A stretch of DNA of 7,352 nucleotides from an uncultured Saprospiraceae bacterium. Its GTDB lineage: Bacteria; Bacteroidota; Bacteroidia; Chitinophagales; Saprospiraceae. Position numbers and translations under genes: made by a program. Positions 1 through 5,848 of the stretch are shown here, piece by piece. Positions within the stretch are counted from its first letter, which is position 1. Each line of letters opens with the position of its first letter. Under the pieces are notes generated by a model, which saw nothing but the letters and a program-made list of their open reading frames with translations, did not search any database and was not told where the DNA came from. The DNA is taken from assembly GCA_938002705.1 (NCBI GenBank), contig CALLAG010000014.1, positions 1 through 7,352 of the forward strand, given 5' to 3'.

Positions 1-2
1 TT

Positions 3-22
3 TCCCGATGTTACAATCGGGA
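3..22. repeat. Short inverted repeat (7-bp arms)
   Basis: TCCCGAT (3-9) and ATCGGGA (16-22) are perfect complements around a 6-nt loop. No T-tract follows on the plus strand; on the minus strand three T's do not follow the stem directly. It could be the tail of an upstream gene's terminator or part of a dispersed intergenic repeat. The window edge prevents a decision. Confidence 0.5.
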
Positions 23-61
23 TGGCGACGATTGATTGTTAATAGCTTATAAAGTATTCAG

Positions 62-126
62 GCTCATATGAGCTTAACCTACGACAAATCATTGGCTAAC
101 AATGATTTCGTCTACCCATAGGGTGG
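62..126. repeat. Cluster of three hairpin-forming inverted repeats
   Basis: Three dyads follow each other closely. GCTCATATGAGC (62-73) is a perfect 12-bp palindrome. AAATCATTG (86-94) pairs with CAATGATTT (100-108) over a 5-nt loop. CTACCC (112-117) pairs with GGGTGG (121-126) over ATA, with one G-T wobble. All reading frames across this stretch are broken by stops, so it is not an obvious gene fragment. The density suggests a structured RNA or a dispersed repeat element; which one cannot be told from one copy. Confidence 0.5.
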
Positions 127-141
127 ATTATGCATTTCTAA

Positions 142-159
142 TCTCCCTCCGAAGGGAGA
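142..159. repeat. Inverted repeat, 7-bp stem with CCGA loop
   Basis: TCTCCCT (142-148) pairs perfectly with AGGGAGA (153-159) across a 4-nt CCGA loop. Neither strand shows a following T-tract, so a terminator role is weak. It resembles the CCTCC/GGAGG motif at 276-296, so both may be remnants of the same type of intergenic repeat. Confidence 0.45.
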
Positions 160-275
160 AATTTACTTTAGCTGTTATTAGAACCTTAGTTTTCTCAATA
201 TAGATTGAAGCCTTTTTCTATTCCAGAATGTGAGTTAGGTTTAATATTATAAATCTATCCCAAGCATTATAGTTT

Positions 276-296
276 CCTCCGCTGGAGGTAAGGAGG
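276..296. repeat. CCTCC/GGAGG inverted and direct repeat
   Basis: CCTCC (276-280) can pair with GGAGG (284-288), and a second GGAGG lies at 292-296, giving competing stems. No gene follows in a position where these G-rich pentamers would act as a ribosome-binding site. The rest of 160-350 shows no recognisable gene or strong structure. Confidence 0.35.
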
Positions 297-351
297 TGGA
301 ATCTTAATAATGTTTTATATGATCATATCACTGCTCATAGACATTAATAAA

Positions 352-382
352 AAAGCCCTTGATGAAGATCATCAAGGGCTTT
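352..382 (-). terminator. Rho-independent terminator of the OmpA-family gene
   Basis: A perfect 14-bp stem (352-365 with 369-382) closes a 3-nt loop and contains the GC-rich core AAGCCC/GGGCTT. Read on the minus strand, the stem runs into six T's (349-354 as A's on the plus strand, partly inside the stem). It lies about 30 bp past the stop codon of the minus-strand OmpA-family gene. The other side has no T-tract, so it is directed to the minus strand. Confidence 0.9.
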
Positions 383-413
383 CGATTCTTATATTGATAA
401 CTAAATAGAGATC

Positions 414-2021
414 TTATCTCTTAGTATTAGTTGTTTCTATGATTCTCTTAGTTGTGCTTGCACATACTTGAACTCTTCTATTCATCTCTCTACCTTCCTT
501 TGTTGCGTTATCAGCAATAGGGTTAGTTGCTCCATATCCTTCATAAGTTATCTTCTCTGCAGGTACACCAGCTCTGATTAAGCTTTCGTATACTTTCTTA
601 GCTCTTTTCTTAGATAAGGCTTTGTTAGCACTTGGAGCTCCTTGGCTGTCAGAATAACCTGATACGTTAAAGAATGCTTCTGGGTAGTTTTTAGACCATT
701 CAGCTATACCTCTTACGATACCATCATAAGCTTCATCACCTCTTGTACCAGACTTAAACTGGATAGAAGGAGCACAGTATCTATTGATAATCTCAGATCT
801 TGAAGGCTTTCTTACCTTAGGGCAACCATCCATCTCAGGAACACCTGCTTCATCTGGACATTTATCATCTTTATCAGCTATACCGTCGTTATCTCTATCT
901 GGACAACCTTTGACAGTACCTGCTACATCTTTACAATCATCATTTCTATCTTGGAATCCATCACCATCAGAATCAGGACATCCTCTGAGCGTACCAGCTA
1001 CAGTAGGGCACTCATCATCGTCATCATTGAATCCATCACCATCTGTATCAGGTATAGGACAACCATCATACTTACTTACACCTGACTCTTCAGGACACTT
1101 ATCCTTATTGTCTGCGATGCCATCACCATCTGTATCAGGACAACCCATGTATCTTTCTTCTCCAGCTACGTCAGGACATGCATCACTCTTATCTATGACA
1201 CCATCACCATCTGTATCAGGACATCCTCTGAACTCAACGAGTCCAGCTACTTCAGGACAATCATCTTCTTTGTCTATCACTGTGTCGCCATCTGTATCAG
1301 GACAACCCATGTACTCCTTAAGACCTGGTGTATCAGGACAAGCATCTTTCTCATCTGCTACGCCATCCTTATCTCTATCTTTCTTACCGAAGAAGAAACC
1401 TAATCCTAATTCATGTAATAAGTAATTATCATTACCATCAGTTGCTTCTGGGAATCCAGAACCAACAAATGCTCCATCAGCATTATCGCCGAAGTTAAGA
1501 CCATACTGTGAGTGATAGAATAATCCGAACTTATCGCTTACTTGGTATTTAACACCTAATCCGAGTGGTATGTGAAGATTAGACTCTTCGTCACCTCTAT
1601 CAGCAAATCCACCGATTCCGTTCTTAGGACTTGAGCTCAAGTAACCTAAAGCTCCTGATAAGAAAGGTGTAAATTTCTTTCCTTTTAAAATTTTGTAGTG
1701 TGCACCTAAGTTCACTTGAAATACATCAGCTAAAAACTGATCTGCATTAGTATTACCTGGCTCTGTAGAGAGATCTATTCCATTACGACCTCTAGAACCT
1801 GCAAGTACTAAGTCAAAAGAAGGATTAAGGTATCTTGCAACTCTTGCTCCAACGTGTCCTTGAAATGGTGTACCAAATATCATGTTGCTTCCGATGTCAC
1901 CGTTGTATTCCATCTTACCACCACTTAACATGAGGCCCCACTTACTATTTTCAGTTTGTGCATTTGCAGAAATGCAAAGTCCCATGATTGCGAAAAAACA
2001 TATGAGTATTCGTCTATTCAT
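414..2021 (-). CDS. OmpA-family outer membrane protein with seven TSP3 repeats
   Basis: 535-residue envelope protein predicted to tie the outer membrane to peptidoglycan. A signal peptide covers residues 1-21 (basic MNRR, hydrophobic core, ANA|Q cleavage). Residues about 25-212 look like a small beta-barrel, with Gly/aromatic alternation and strands ending in aromatics. Residues 215-401 hold seven thrombospondin type 3 repeats of the form DxDxDGxxDxxDxCP...GCP, which bind calcium in this family. Residues about 420-520 form an OmpA C-terminal domain; D458 (GYSDSQG) and R473 (LSKKRA), 15 residues apart as in the family, should contact the diaminopimelate peptide, and NRRV (514-517) closes the domain. 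The ATG start immediately precedes the signal peptide and has an A-rich leader. It is monocistronic, with its own terminator at 352-382. Exact ligand or role beyond cell-wall anchoring is unknown. Confidence 0.93.
   Translation of the reverse strand: MNRRILICFFAIMGLCISANAQTENSKWGLMLSGGKMEYNGDIGSNMIFGTPFQGHVGARVARYLNPSFDLVLAGSRGRNGIDLSTEPGNTNADQFLADVFQVNLGAHYKILKGKKFTPFLSGALGYLSSSPKNGIGGFADRGDEESNLHIPLGLGVKYQVSDKFGLFYHSQYGLNFGDNADGAFVGSGFPEATDGNDNYLLHELGLGFFFGKKDRDKDGVADEKDACPDTPGLKEYMGCPDTDGDTVIDKEDDCPEVAGLVEFRGCPDTDGDGVIDKSDACPDVAGEERYMGCPDTDGDGIADNKDKCPEESGVSKYDGCPIPDTDGDGFNDDDDECPTVAGTLRGCPDSDGDGFQDRNDDCKDVAGTVKGCPDRDNDGIADKDDKCPDEAGVPEMDGCPKVRKPSRSEIINRYCAPSIQFKSGTRGDEAYDGIVRGIAEWSKNYPEAFFNVSGYSDSQGAPSANKALSKKRAKKVYESLIRAGVPAEKITYEGYGATNPIADNATKEGREMNRRVQVCASTTKRIIETTNTKR
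819..1379 (-). repeat. Coding tandem repeats: seven TSP3 calcium-binding units
   Basis: This part of the OmpA-family gene (residues 215-401) consists of seven units of about 25-29 residues. Most begin DTDGDG or a variant and end in GCP. Units 5 and 6 are shorter between the two Cys positions, and unit 6 has CKD where the others have CP. The DNA is repetitive and poor in stops on the opposite strand. Confidence 0.85.
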
Positions 2022-2044
2022 TGTAAAGTTTTTTTGATTTTGCG

Positions 2045-2052
2045 TAAAAGTA
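2045..2052 (-). promoter_or_regulatory. Possible -7 promoter element for the OmpA-family gene
   Basis: The minus strand reads TACTTTTA, one mismatch from the Bacteroidota -7 consensus TAnnTTTG, and lies 23 bp ahead of the ATG. No matching -33 TTG is present at the usual 19-21 bp spacing. In AT-rich sequence such a match can arise by chance. Confidence 0.25.
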
Positions 2053-2112
2053 TCAATTTAGCTCTATAATATGTAATGTAGCATTCCTAATATAGTTAAA
2101 TCTTTCATTTTC

Positions 2113-2130
2113 ATATTAAAAATTTAATAT
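2113..2130. repeat. AT-only palindrome in the OmpA / small-ORF spacer
   Basis: ATATTAAA (2113-2120) and TTTAATAT (2123-2130) are perfect complements separated by AA. It lies in the 161-bp spacer between two divergently oriented genes. Its composition is entirely A and T, so chance is a serious alternative. Confidence 0.35.
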
Positions 2131-2146
2131 ATGTCCATCTCTGAAG

Positions 2147-2165
2147 CATAATAAGCCTTATTATG
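2147..2165. promoter_or_regulatory. Perfect 19-bp palindrome, candidate operator
   Basis: CATAATAAGCCTTATTATG is a perfect inverted repeat of 9-bp arms around one base. It ends 17 bp before the ATG of the small membrane-protein ORF at 2183 and about 125 bp upstream of the OmpA-family start. Size and symmetry suit a dimeric regulator, but no regulator gene is in the window. It could also simply form a hairpin in a leader transcript. Confidence 0.4.
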
Positions 2166-2182
2166 TGATAATTTTTAACAAT

Positions 2183-2395
2183 ATGAGTAATAACGATATC
2201 GTAGGATTAGTCTTCTTAGTTTTGGGAATATTGTTTATGGTGTCTTTGTTTAGGTCACTATTTAAAGTCATCGGAATGAAGAAAAGCCCTGACAGTTTTA
2301 ATGGGCTTGTAGTACTAAAGATCTTTCTTATTCCTATACTTTCATTCTTAGCATTAATGCTTTTCATCATTGTTATTCTTCCCGGTCTACAGTAA
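2183..2395 (+). CDS. Hypothetical small membrane protein with two predicted helices
   Basis: 70 residues if begun at the ATG at 2183. A GTG in frame at 2165 would add six residues but lies within the palindrome at 2147-2165, so the ATG is preferred. Residues about 6-24 and 43-66 are strongly hydrophobic and fit two membrane helices. They are joined by a basic loop (RSLFKVIGMKK), which by the positive-inside rule would face the cytoplasm with both ends outside. I do not recognise a family. It stands alone on the plus strand, convergent with hpaI (30 bp apart). Codon choice is ordinary for this AT-rich window. The reverse strand is also open over much of the same stretch, so the gene is plausible rather than certain. 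Confidence 0.5.
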   Translation: MSNNDIVGLVFLVLGILFMVSLFRSLFKVIGMKKSPDSFNGLVVLKIFLIPILSFLALMLFIIVILPGLQ

Positions 2396-2425
2396 CTATT
2401 ACTTAATATAAGGTCGCGTATAGGA

Positions 2426-3223
2426 TCAGTATTGGGTATTACTCTTTCTTTCTTTTAATTCAGGCTTATAGTATTCTGCCAGTTCTTTAGTAGCATTAGC
2501 TAATAGTATGGTATCTAAACCTACACCTATCATCTGGGCTCCTTTATCAGAATAGTCTTTAATTAATGTCTTAGAGGAAGTTAATATACCAGCTACTTTT
2601 CCACTTTCTTCTATCTTCTTGAGGCAAGAGTCTACTGCGCTGACTACGTCTTTATGGCCTGGCTGTCCTATCAGTCCCATGGAAGCTGCAAGATCAGCAG
2701 GTCCTAAGAATACGACATCTATGCCCTCTACTTTTAGAATATCGTCCAGCGCTTCTACGCCAGCTACAGATTCTATCTGTGCTATGACACACATTTCTCC
2801 ATTAGCTTTAAGAAAATAATCATTGACCCTATTCCATTGTGCTGCTCTGGCAAGTGCTGTACCGACGCCTCTTTTCCCGTAAGGGGGATATAATACAGCC
2901 TCTACTATATACTGTGCCTGCTCGGCAGACTCTATCATAGGTACTATAAATGATTGCACGCCAGCATCCATAAGTGTCTTCATATACACCTGATCCGCTC
3001 CTGGAATTCTAAGTATAGGCGTCACATCATACCGCGACATCGCTTGTAACTGTATGATAATCTGATTAATATCGAAAGGGCCATGCTCTGCATCGATAAG
3101 TACCCAGTCAAATCCAGCACCAGCTAGTATCTCTGCGGCATAAGAATGTGGTATACCATTCCAGATACCGTATTGTTTCTGTCCACTGTGTATCGCTTCT
3201 TTAAATTTGTTTTTGATAGACAT
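2426..3223 (-). CDS. hpaI: 4-hydroxy-2-oxoheptane-1,7-dioate aldolase
   Basis: Class II pyruvate aldolase of the HpcH/HpaI family. It splits 4-hydroxy-2-oxoheptanedioate into pyruvate and succinate semialdehyde, the last step of the homoprotocatechuate meta-cleavage route, in the cytoplasm. Its 265 residues match the usual length (about 262). The catalytic residues known from the E. coli enzyme are all present with a constant +2 offset: H47 in DAEHGP (base), R72 (pyruvate binding), and E151 and D177 as divalent-metal ligands (AQIES and GPADLAAS). GTALARAAQWNRVNDY (121-136) is also characteristic. The gene begins 9 bp after the hpaH stop, so the two are surely cotranscribed. No clear terminator is visible between its TGA and the convergent small ORF. 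A related aldolase with a different hydroxy-oxo-acid substrate is the main alternative, but context favours HpaI. Confidence 0.92.
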   Translation of the reverse strand: MSIKNKFKEAIHSGQKQYGIWNGIPHSYAAEILAGAGFDWVLIDAEHGPFDINQIIIQLQAMSRYDVTPILRIPGADQVYMKTLMDAGVQSFIVPMIESAEQAQYIVEAVLYPPYGKRGVGTALARAAQWNRVNDYFLKANGEMCVIAQIESVAGVEALDDILKVEGIDVVFLGPADLAASMGLIGQPGHKDVVSAVDSCLKKIEESGKVAGILTSSKTLIKDYSDKGAQMIGVGLDTILLANATKELAEYYKPELKERKSNTQY

Positions 3224-3232
3224 AAGCTATGA

Positions 3233-4036
3233 TTATTTGAAGTAAACAGATATAGATCCCATCACATCATAATCGACTGTAAATGTATCTCCAGCTCTCA
3301 CATCTACTGGTCTTGTAAAGCTCCCAGATAAGACAATCTGCCCCGGCTCAAGTGATATATTATGAGCTGCGTATTTCTTAGCTAACCAAGATATACCCTT
3401 AGCTGGATGATTAAGAACTGCTCCAGATACGCCACTCTCTTCTATAACTCCATTACGAGACATCATAGCTGCTACCCATCTGAGATCTAATGCATCTGGA
3501 CGCATAGGTAATCCGCCGAGTATAATCCCTGCATTAGCAGCATTGTCAGATATCGTATCTCTGACAGTACGCTTATAGCCTGTCTCAGGATGTATCCTAT
3601 ATGACCTGGCAGCTATCAGCTCCAGAGCTGGCATTACATAATCTGTAGCATTAAGTACATCTAATATCGTTACGTGCTCCCCTTCCAGCTTATCTTTGAG
3701 TATAAATGCTAACTCTACTTCTATCTTAGGATCAAGGAATTGCGCAGCTTCTATCTCAGTGCCTTCTTCGAATACCATATCATCTAATATAGCACCAAAG
3801 TCGGGCTCATCGATAGACATCACCTTCTGCATCGTCTTAGAAGTCAGTCCTATCTTGTGCCCCACTACCCTTCTGCCTTCGGCTTTTTTGATATCCATCC
3901 ATGCCGATTGTATTGCGTAAGCATCATCTATGTCCATATCAGGATGAGCTATCGTAGTCGCTTCGACCTGATGTCTATTTAATTCAGCATTATGGAGCCT
4001 ATTCGCCTCTTGTATAACCTCAGATTTACTAAGCAT
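3233..4036 (-). CDS. hpaH: 2-oxo-hept-4-ene-1,7-dioate hydratase
   Basis: Adds water to 2-oxohept-4-ene-1,7-dioate to give 4-hydroxy-2-oxoheptanedioate, the substrate of the neighbouring aldolase. It belongs to the fumarylacetoacetate-hydrolase fold family (HpcG/MhpD-like). From the ATG at 4036 the product is 267 residues, exactly the usual length. A longer in-frame reading would start at a TTG at 4108 and add 24 residues that do not look like the family, and it would run through the promoter and operator region. In the 267-residue numbering the Mg ligands of HpcG fall on E106 and E108 (PKIEVELAF) and E139 (ALELIAARS). VGHKIGLTSK (58-67), near the N-terminus, and the GISWLAKK region are typical. 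First gene of the minus-strand hpaH-hpaI unit and divergent from hpaE. Confidence 0.93.
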   Translation of the reverse strand: MLSKSEVIQEANRLHNAELNRHQVEATTIAHPDMDIDDAYAIQSAWMDIKKAEGRRVVGHKIGLTSKTMQKVMSIDEPDFGAILDDMVFEEGTEIEAAQFLDPKIEVELAFILKDKLEGEHVTILDVLNATDYVMPALELIAARSYRIHPETGYKRTVRDTISDNAANAGIILGGLPMRPDALDLRWVAAMMSRNGVIEESGVSGAVLNHPAKGISWLAKKYAAHNISLEPGQIVLSGSFTRPVDVRAGDTFTVDYDVMGSISVYFK

Positions 4037-4056
4037 ATTTATTATTGTTATTATTG

Positions 4057-4064
4057 CAAAGCTA
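4057..4064 (-). promoter_or_regulatory. -7 promoter element for hpaH-hpaI
   Basis: The minus strand reads TAGCTTTG, a perfect match to the Bacteroidota TAnnTTTG -7 consensus, 20 bp ahead of the hpaH ATG at 4036. This would give a short leader. A TTTG lies further upstream, but only 11 bp away rather than 19-21 bp, so no convincing -33 box is seen. Confidence 0.5.
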
Positions 4065-4098
4065 TCAACTTTTAGCAAAGTCCGGTAGCCACATAATG

Positions 4099-4125
4099 AA
4101 TGAACCAATAGAGCTATTGTTCATT
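4099..4125. promoter_or_regulatory. Operator-like dyad in the divergent hpaH/hpaE control region
   Basis: AATGAA-C-CAATAG (4099-4111) mirrors CTATTG-TTCATT (4114-4125): twelve complementary base pairs around AG, broken only by an unpaired C at 4105. It sits 62 bp upstream of hpaH and 35 bp upstream of hpaE, upstream of the hpaH -7 element. This is a natural place for one regulator to control both arms. No regulator gene is in the window; an HpaR-like (MarR) protein is one possibility, by analogy only. Confidence 0.45.
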
Positions 4126-4160
4126 AACTAATTATACATCAAGACTAAAAATAACTGTAC

Positions 4161-5675
4161 ATGTTATCCAATAATGAGAAGGTCCTTAACAAGCATCTAA
4201 AAAAACTTAAAAGCAAGGGTATAAAAAACTTTATAAATGGAAAAGAAGTCGAATCTTCTTCCAAAAAGAGTTTTGAAAATAACTCTCCTGTAGATGGTAA
4301 GCTAATATGTAAAGTGACATCTGGTAATGAAAAAGATATAAGTAAAGCTGCAAAATCCTCTAAGAAAGCATTCGAAAACTGGAGAAAAGTAGACCATAAA
4401 GAACGCAGGAATATTCTATATAAAATCGCCGACGAAATAGTAAAGCACTCTGAAGAGATAGCCGTCCTAGAATCTTATGATACAGGCCAGCCTATACGAT
4501 TCACTAAGAAGTCTGCCATCCGTGGTGCTGCTAACTTCAAATACTTCGCTGACAAAACCATAGATGCTGCTAACGGACTATCCACACCCGACACACATCA
4601 TGTTAATTTCTCAATGCGCCAAGCTATAGGTCCTGTAGGAATTATCACGCCATGGAATGTACCATTTATGCTCAGCACATGGAAGATAGCGCCTGCACTA
4701 GCCTCAGGATGTACCGTCATACACAAGCCGGCAGAATTTAGTCCCGTAACTGCGGACCTGTTAGTCAAAATAGCTCACGACGCTGGTCTACCAGAAGGTG
4801 TATGGAATACCGTGCATGGCTTCGGCGAGAGTGCTGGAAAGTCACTCACAGAACATCCTGATGTGAAAGCCATAGCATTCGTAGGTGAGACATCTACAGG
4901 CAGCCATATCATGCGACAAGGTGCTGAGACACTTAAGAGAGTACACTTCGAGCTAGGTGGTAAGAATCCTGTTATCGTATTCGATGATGCTGATATTAAT
5001 CGAGCTTTGGATGCTGTCATATTCATGAAATATAGCCTTAACGGCGAAAGATGTACCAGCTCATCCAGATTAATACTTCACGAAAAAATATATGACAAGT
5101 TTGTCAAGCAACTCTCTGCACGAGTAGCGAAATTAAAAGTCGGAAACCCTCTCGATCCTAAGACAGAGATAGGTCCTATGATACACCCTTCGCATCAAGA
5201 GAAGGTCTTAAGCTATGCAAAAATAGCCCAAGATGAAGGTGCTAAAATATTAAATGGTGGCGGATCTCCGAGAGGAAAATTATCAAAAGGATGTTACGTT
5301 AATCCTGTACTCTTAGAGGGTGTCACTACAAAGATGCGTATCGGTCACGAGGAGGTATTCGGACCTTTCTTATCTATAATGAAATTCAAGACAGAAGCAC
5401 AAGCGATCAGAATAGCCAACTCCGTAAGATATGGACTGACAGCATATATATGGACAAAAGACAGCGAACGCTCTCACCGTATGGCCCGAGATGTAGAAGC
5501 AGGTATGGTATGGATTAATTCTCAGAACGTAAGACATCTTCCTGCACCATTCGGAGGTGTGAAGTATAGCGGTATCGGTCGTGATGGAGGAGAATATAGT
5601 TTTGATTTCTATATGGAGACTAAGAATATATGTGTCGCTTATGGTACGCATGATATTCCTAAGATGGGGGTATAG
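4161..5675 (+). CDS. hpaE: 5-carboxymethyl-2-hydroxymuconate semialdehyde dehydrogenase
   Basis: NAD-dependent aldehyde dehydrogenase that oxidises the ring-cleavage product of homoprotocatechuate to 5-carboxymethyl-2-hydroxymuconate, in the cytoplasm. At 504 residues it is slightly longer than typical HpaE (about 488) because of a Lys-rich N-terminal extension (about 17 residues) before FINGKEV. ALDH landmarks are complete: N166 (PWNVP), K189 (HKPAE), E264 (FELGGKNP), catalytic C298 (GERCTSSS) and E398 (EEVFGPF). The C-terminal NSQNVRHLPAPFGGVK (453-468) and SFDFYMETKN (480-489) stretches are typical of HpaE rather than of generic betaine or succinate-semialdehyde dehydrogenases. It starts at the ATG at 4161 with an A-rich leader, diverges from hpaH, and is followed after 173 bp by hpaD. 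The first AG of the downstream heptad repeat overlaps its TAG stop codon. Confidence 0.92.
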   Translation: MLSNNEKVLNKHLKKLKSKGIKNFINGKEVESSSKKSFENNSPVDGKLICKVTSGNEKDISKAAKSSKKAFENWRKVDHKERRNILYKIADEIVKHSEEIAVLESYDTGQPIRFTKKSAIRGAANFKYFADKTIDAANGLSTPDTHHVNFSMRQAIGPVGIITPWNVPFMLSTWKIAPALASGCTVIHKPAEFSPVTADLLVKIAHDAGLPEGVWNTVHGFGESAGKSLTEHPDVKAIAFVGETSTGSHIMRQGAETLKRVHFELGGKNPVIVFDDADINRALDAVIFMKYSLNGERCTSSSRLILHEKIYDKFVKQLSARVAKLKVGNPLDPKTEIGPMIHPSHQEKVLSYAKIAQDEGAKILNGGGSPRGKLSKGCYVNPVLLEGVTTKMRIGHEEVFGPFLSIMKFKTEAQAIRIANSVRYGLTAYIWTKDSERSHRMARDVEAGMVWINSQNVRHLPAPFGGVKYSGIGRDGGEYSFDFYMETKNICVAYGTHDIPKMGV

Positions 5676-5729
5676 TTGATAATTACTAGTTACGGGTTAT
5701 TAGTTACTAGTTACTGGTTGTTGGTTTTA
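5674..5729 (+). repeat. Heptanucleotide tandem repeat, left arm A1 (after hpaE)
   Basis: Eight consecutive 7-bp units follow a degenerate AGTTACT pattern. The clearest units are AGTTACG (5688-5694) and two exact AGTTACT copies (5702-5715); the outer units drift to AGTTGAT and GGTTTTA. The array starts inside the hpaE stop codon. Its complement appears as arm A2 at 5813-5847, with about 83 bp of AT-rich sequence between that encodes nothing recognisable. Confidence 0.8.
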
Positions 5730-5812
5730 CTAAATGAATAATTACTGCATAATATCGAAACATTATTGACGAATAAATTTTAAAATAAATACAAGGACTT
5801 CTGGATAAGGCA

Positions 5813-5847
5813 CTTGTAACTCGTAACTAAAAATTAGTAACTAAAAA
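5813..5847 (-). repeat. Heptanucleotide tandem repeat, right arm A2 (abuts hpaD start)
   Basis: Five 7-bp units in the reverse orientation: CTTGTAA, CTCGTAA and then CTAAAAA alternating with TTAGTAA. Positions 5816-5847 match 7319-7350 at 31 of 32 bases. The array ends one base before the hpaD ATG, so it forms the A-rich translation-initiation region of that gene. Confidence 0.8.
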
Positions 5848-5848
5848 A

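Noticed and set aside
784..1425. Long plus-strand open frame (213 codons) rich in Ser and Pro
   Set aside because: It is the antisense of the TSP3 repeats; the low-complexity repetitive translation comes from Asp/Gly/Cys/Pro codons read backwards. The minus-strand protein has a signal peptide and two recognised domains.
2147..2165. Fur box
   Set aside because: The palindrome is symmetrical and AT-rich but does not match the GATAATGAT-type hexamer pattern well enough.
2161..2370. Minus-strand open frame of 69 codons opposite the small membrane-protein ORF
   Set aside because: Its translation lacks coherent helices or a family signature, while the plus frame gives two clean membrane segments. 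It is the weaker of the two, though neither is proven.
4037..4108. 24-residue N-terminal extension of hpaH
   Set aside because: It would need a TTG start, would overlap the -7 element and part of the dyad, and would make the protein longer than the family. The ATG at 4036 gives exactly 267 residues and aligns the Mg ligands at the known positions.
2619..5651. Other opposite-strand open frames: 2619-2819 (+), 3696-3920 (+), 4775-5026 (-), 5370-5651 (-)
   Set aside because: Each lies entirely within a well-identified hpa gene on the other strand and gives no recognisable protein.
5674..5847. CRISPR array
   Set aside because: The repeat unit is 7 bp, directly abutting and degenerate, with no unique spacers of constant length and no cas gene nearby.
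5674..5848. Rho-independent terminator between hpaE and hpaD
   Set aside because: The paired arms are AT-rich, imperfect and separated by about 83 bp, and no T-tract follows on the plus strand (A's follow instead).
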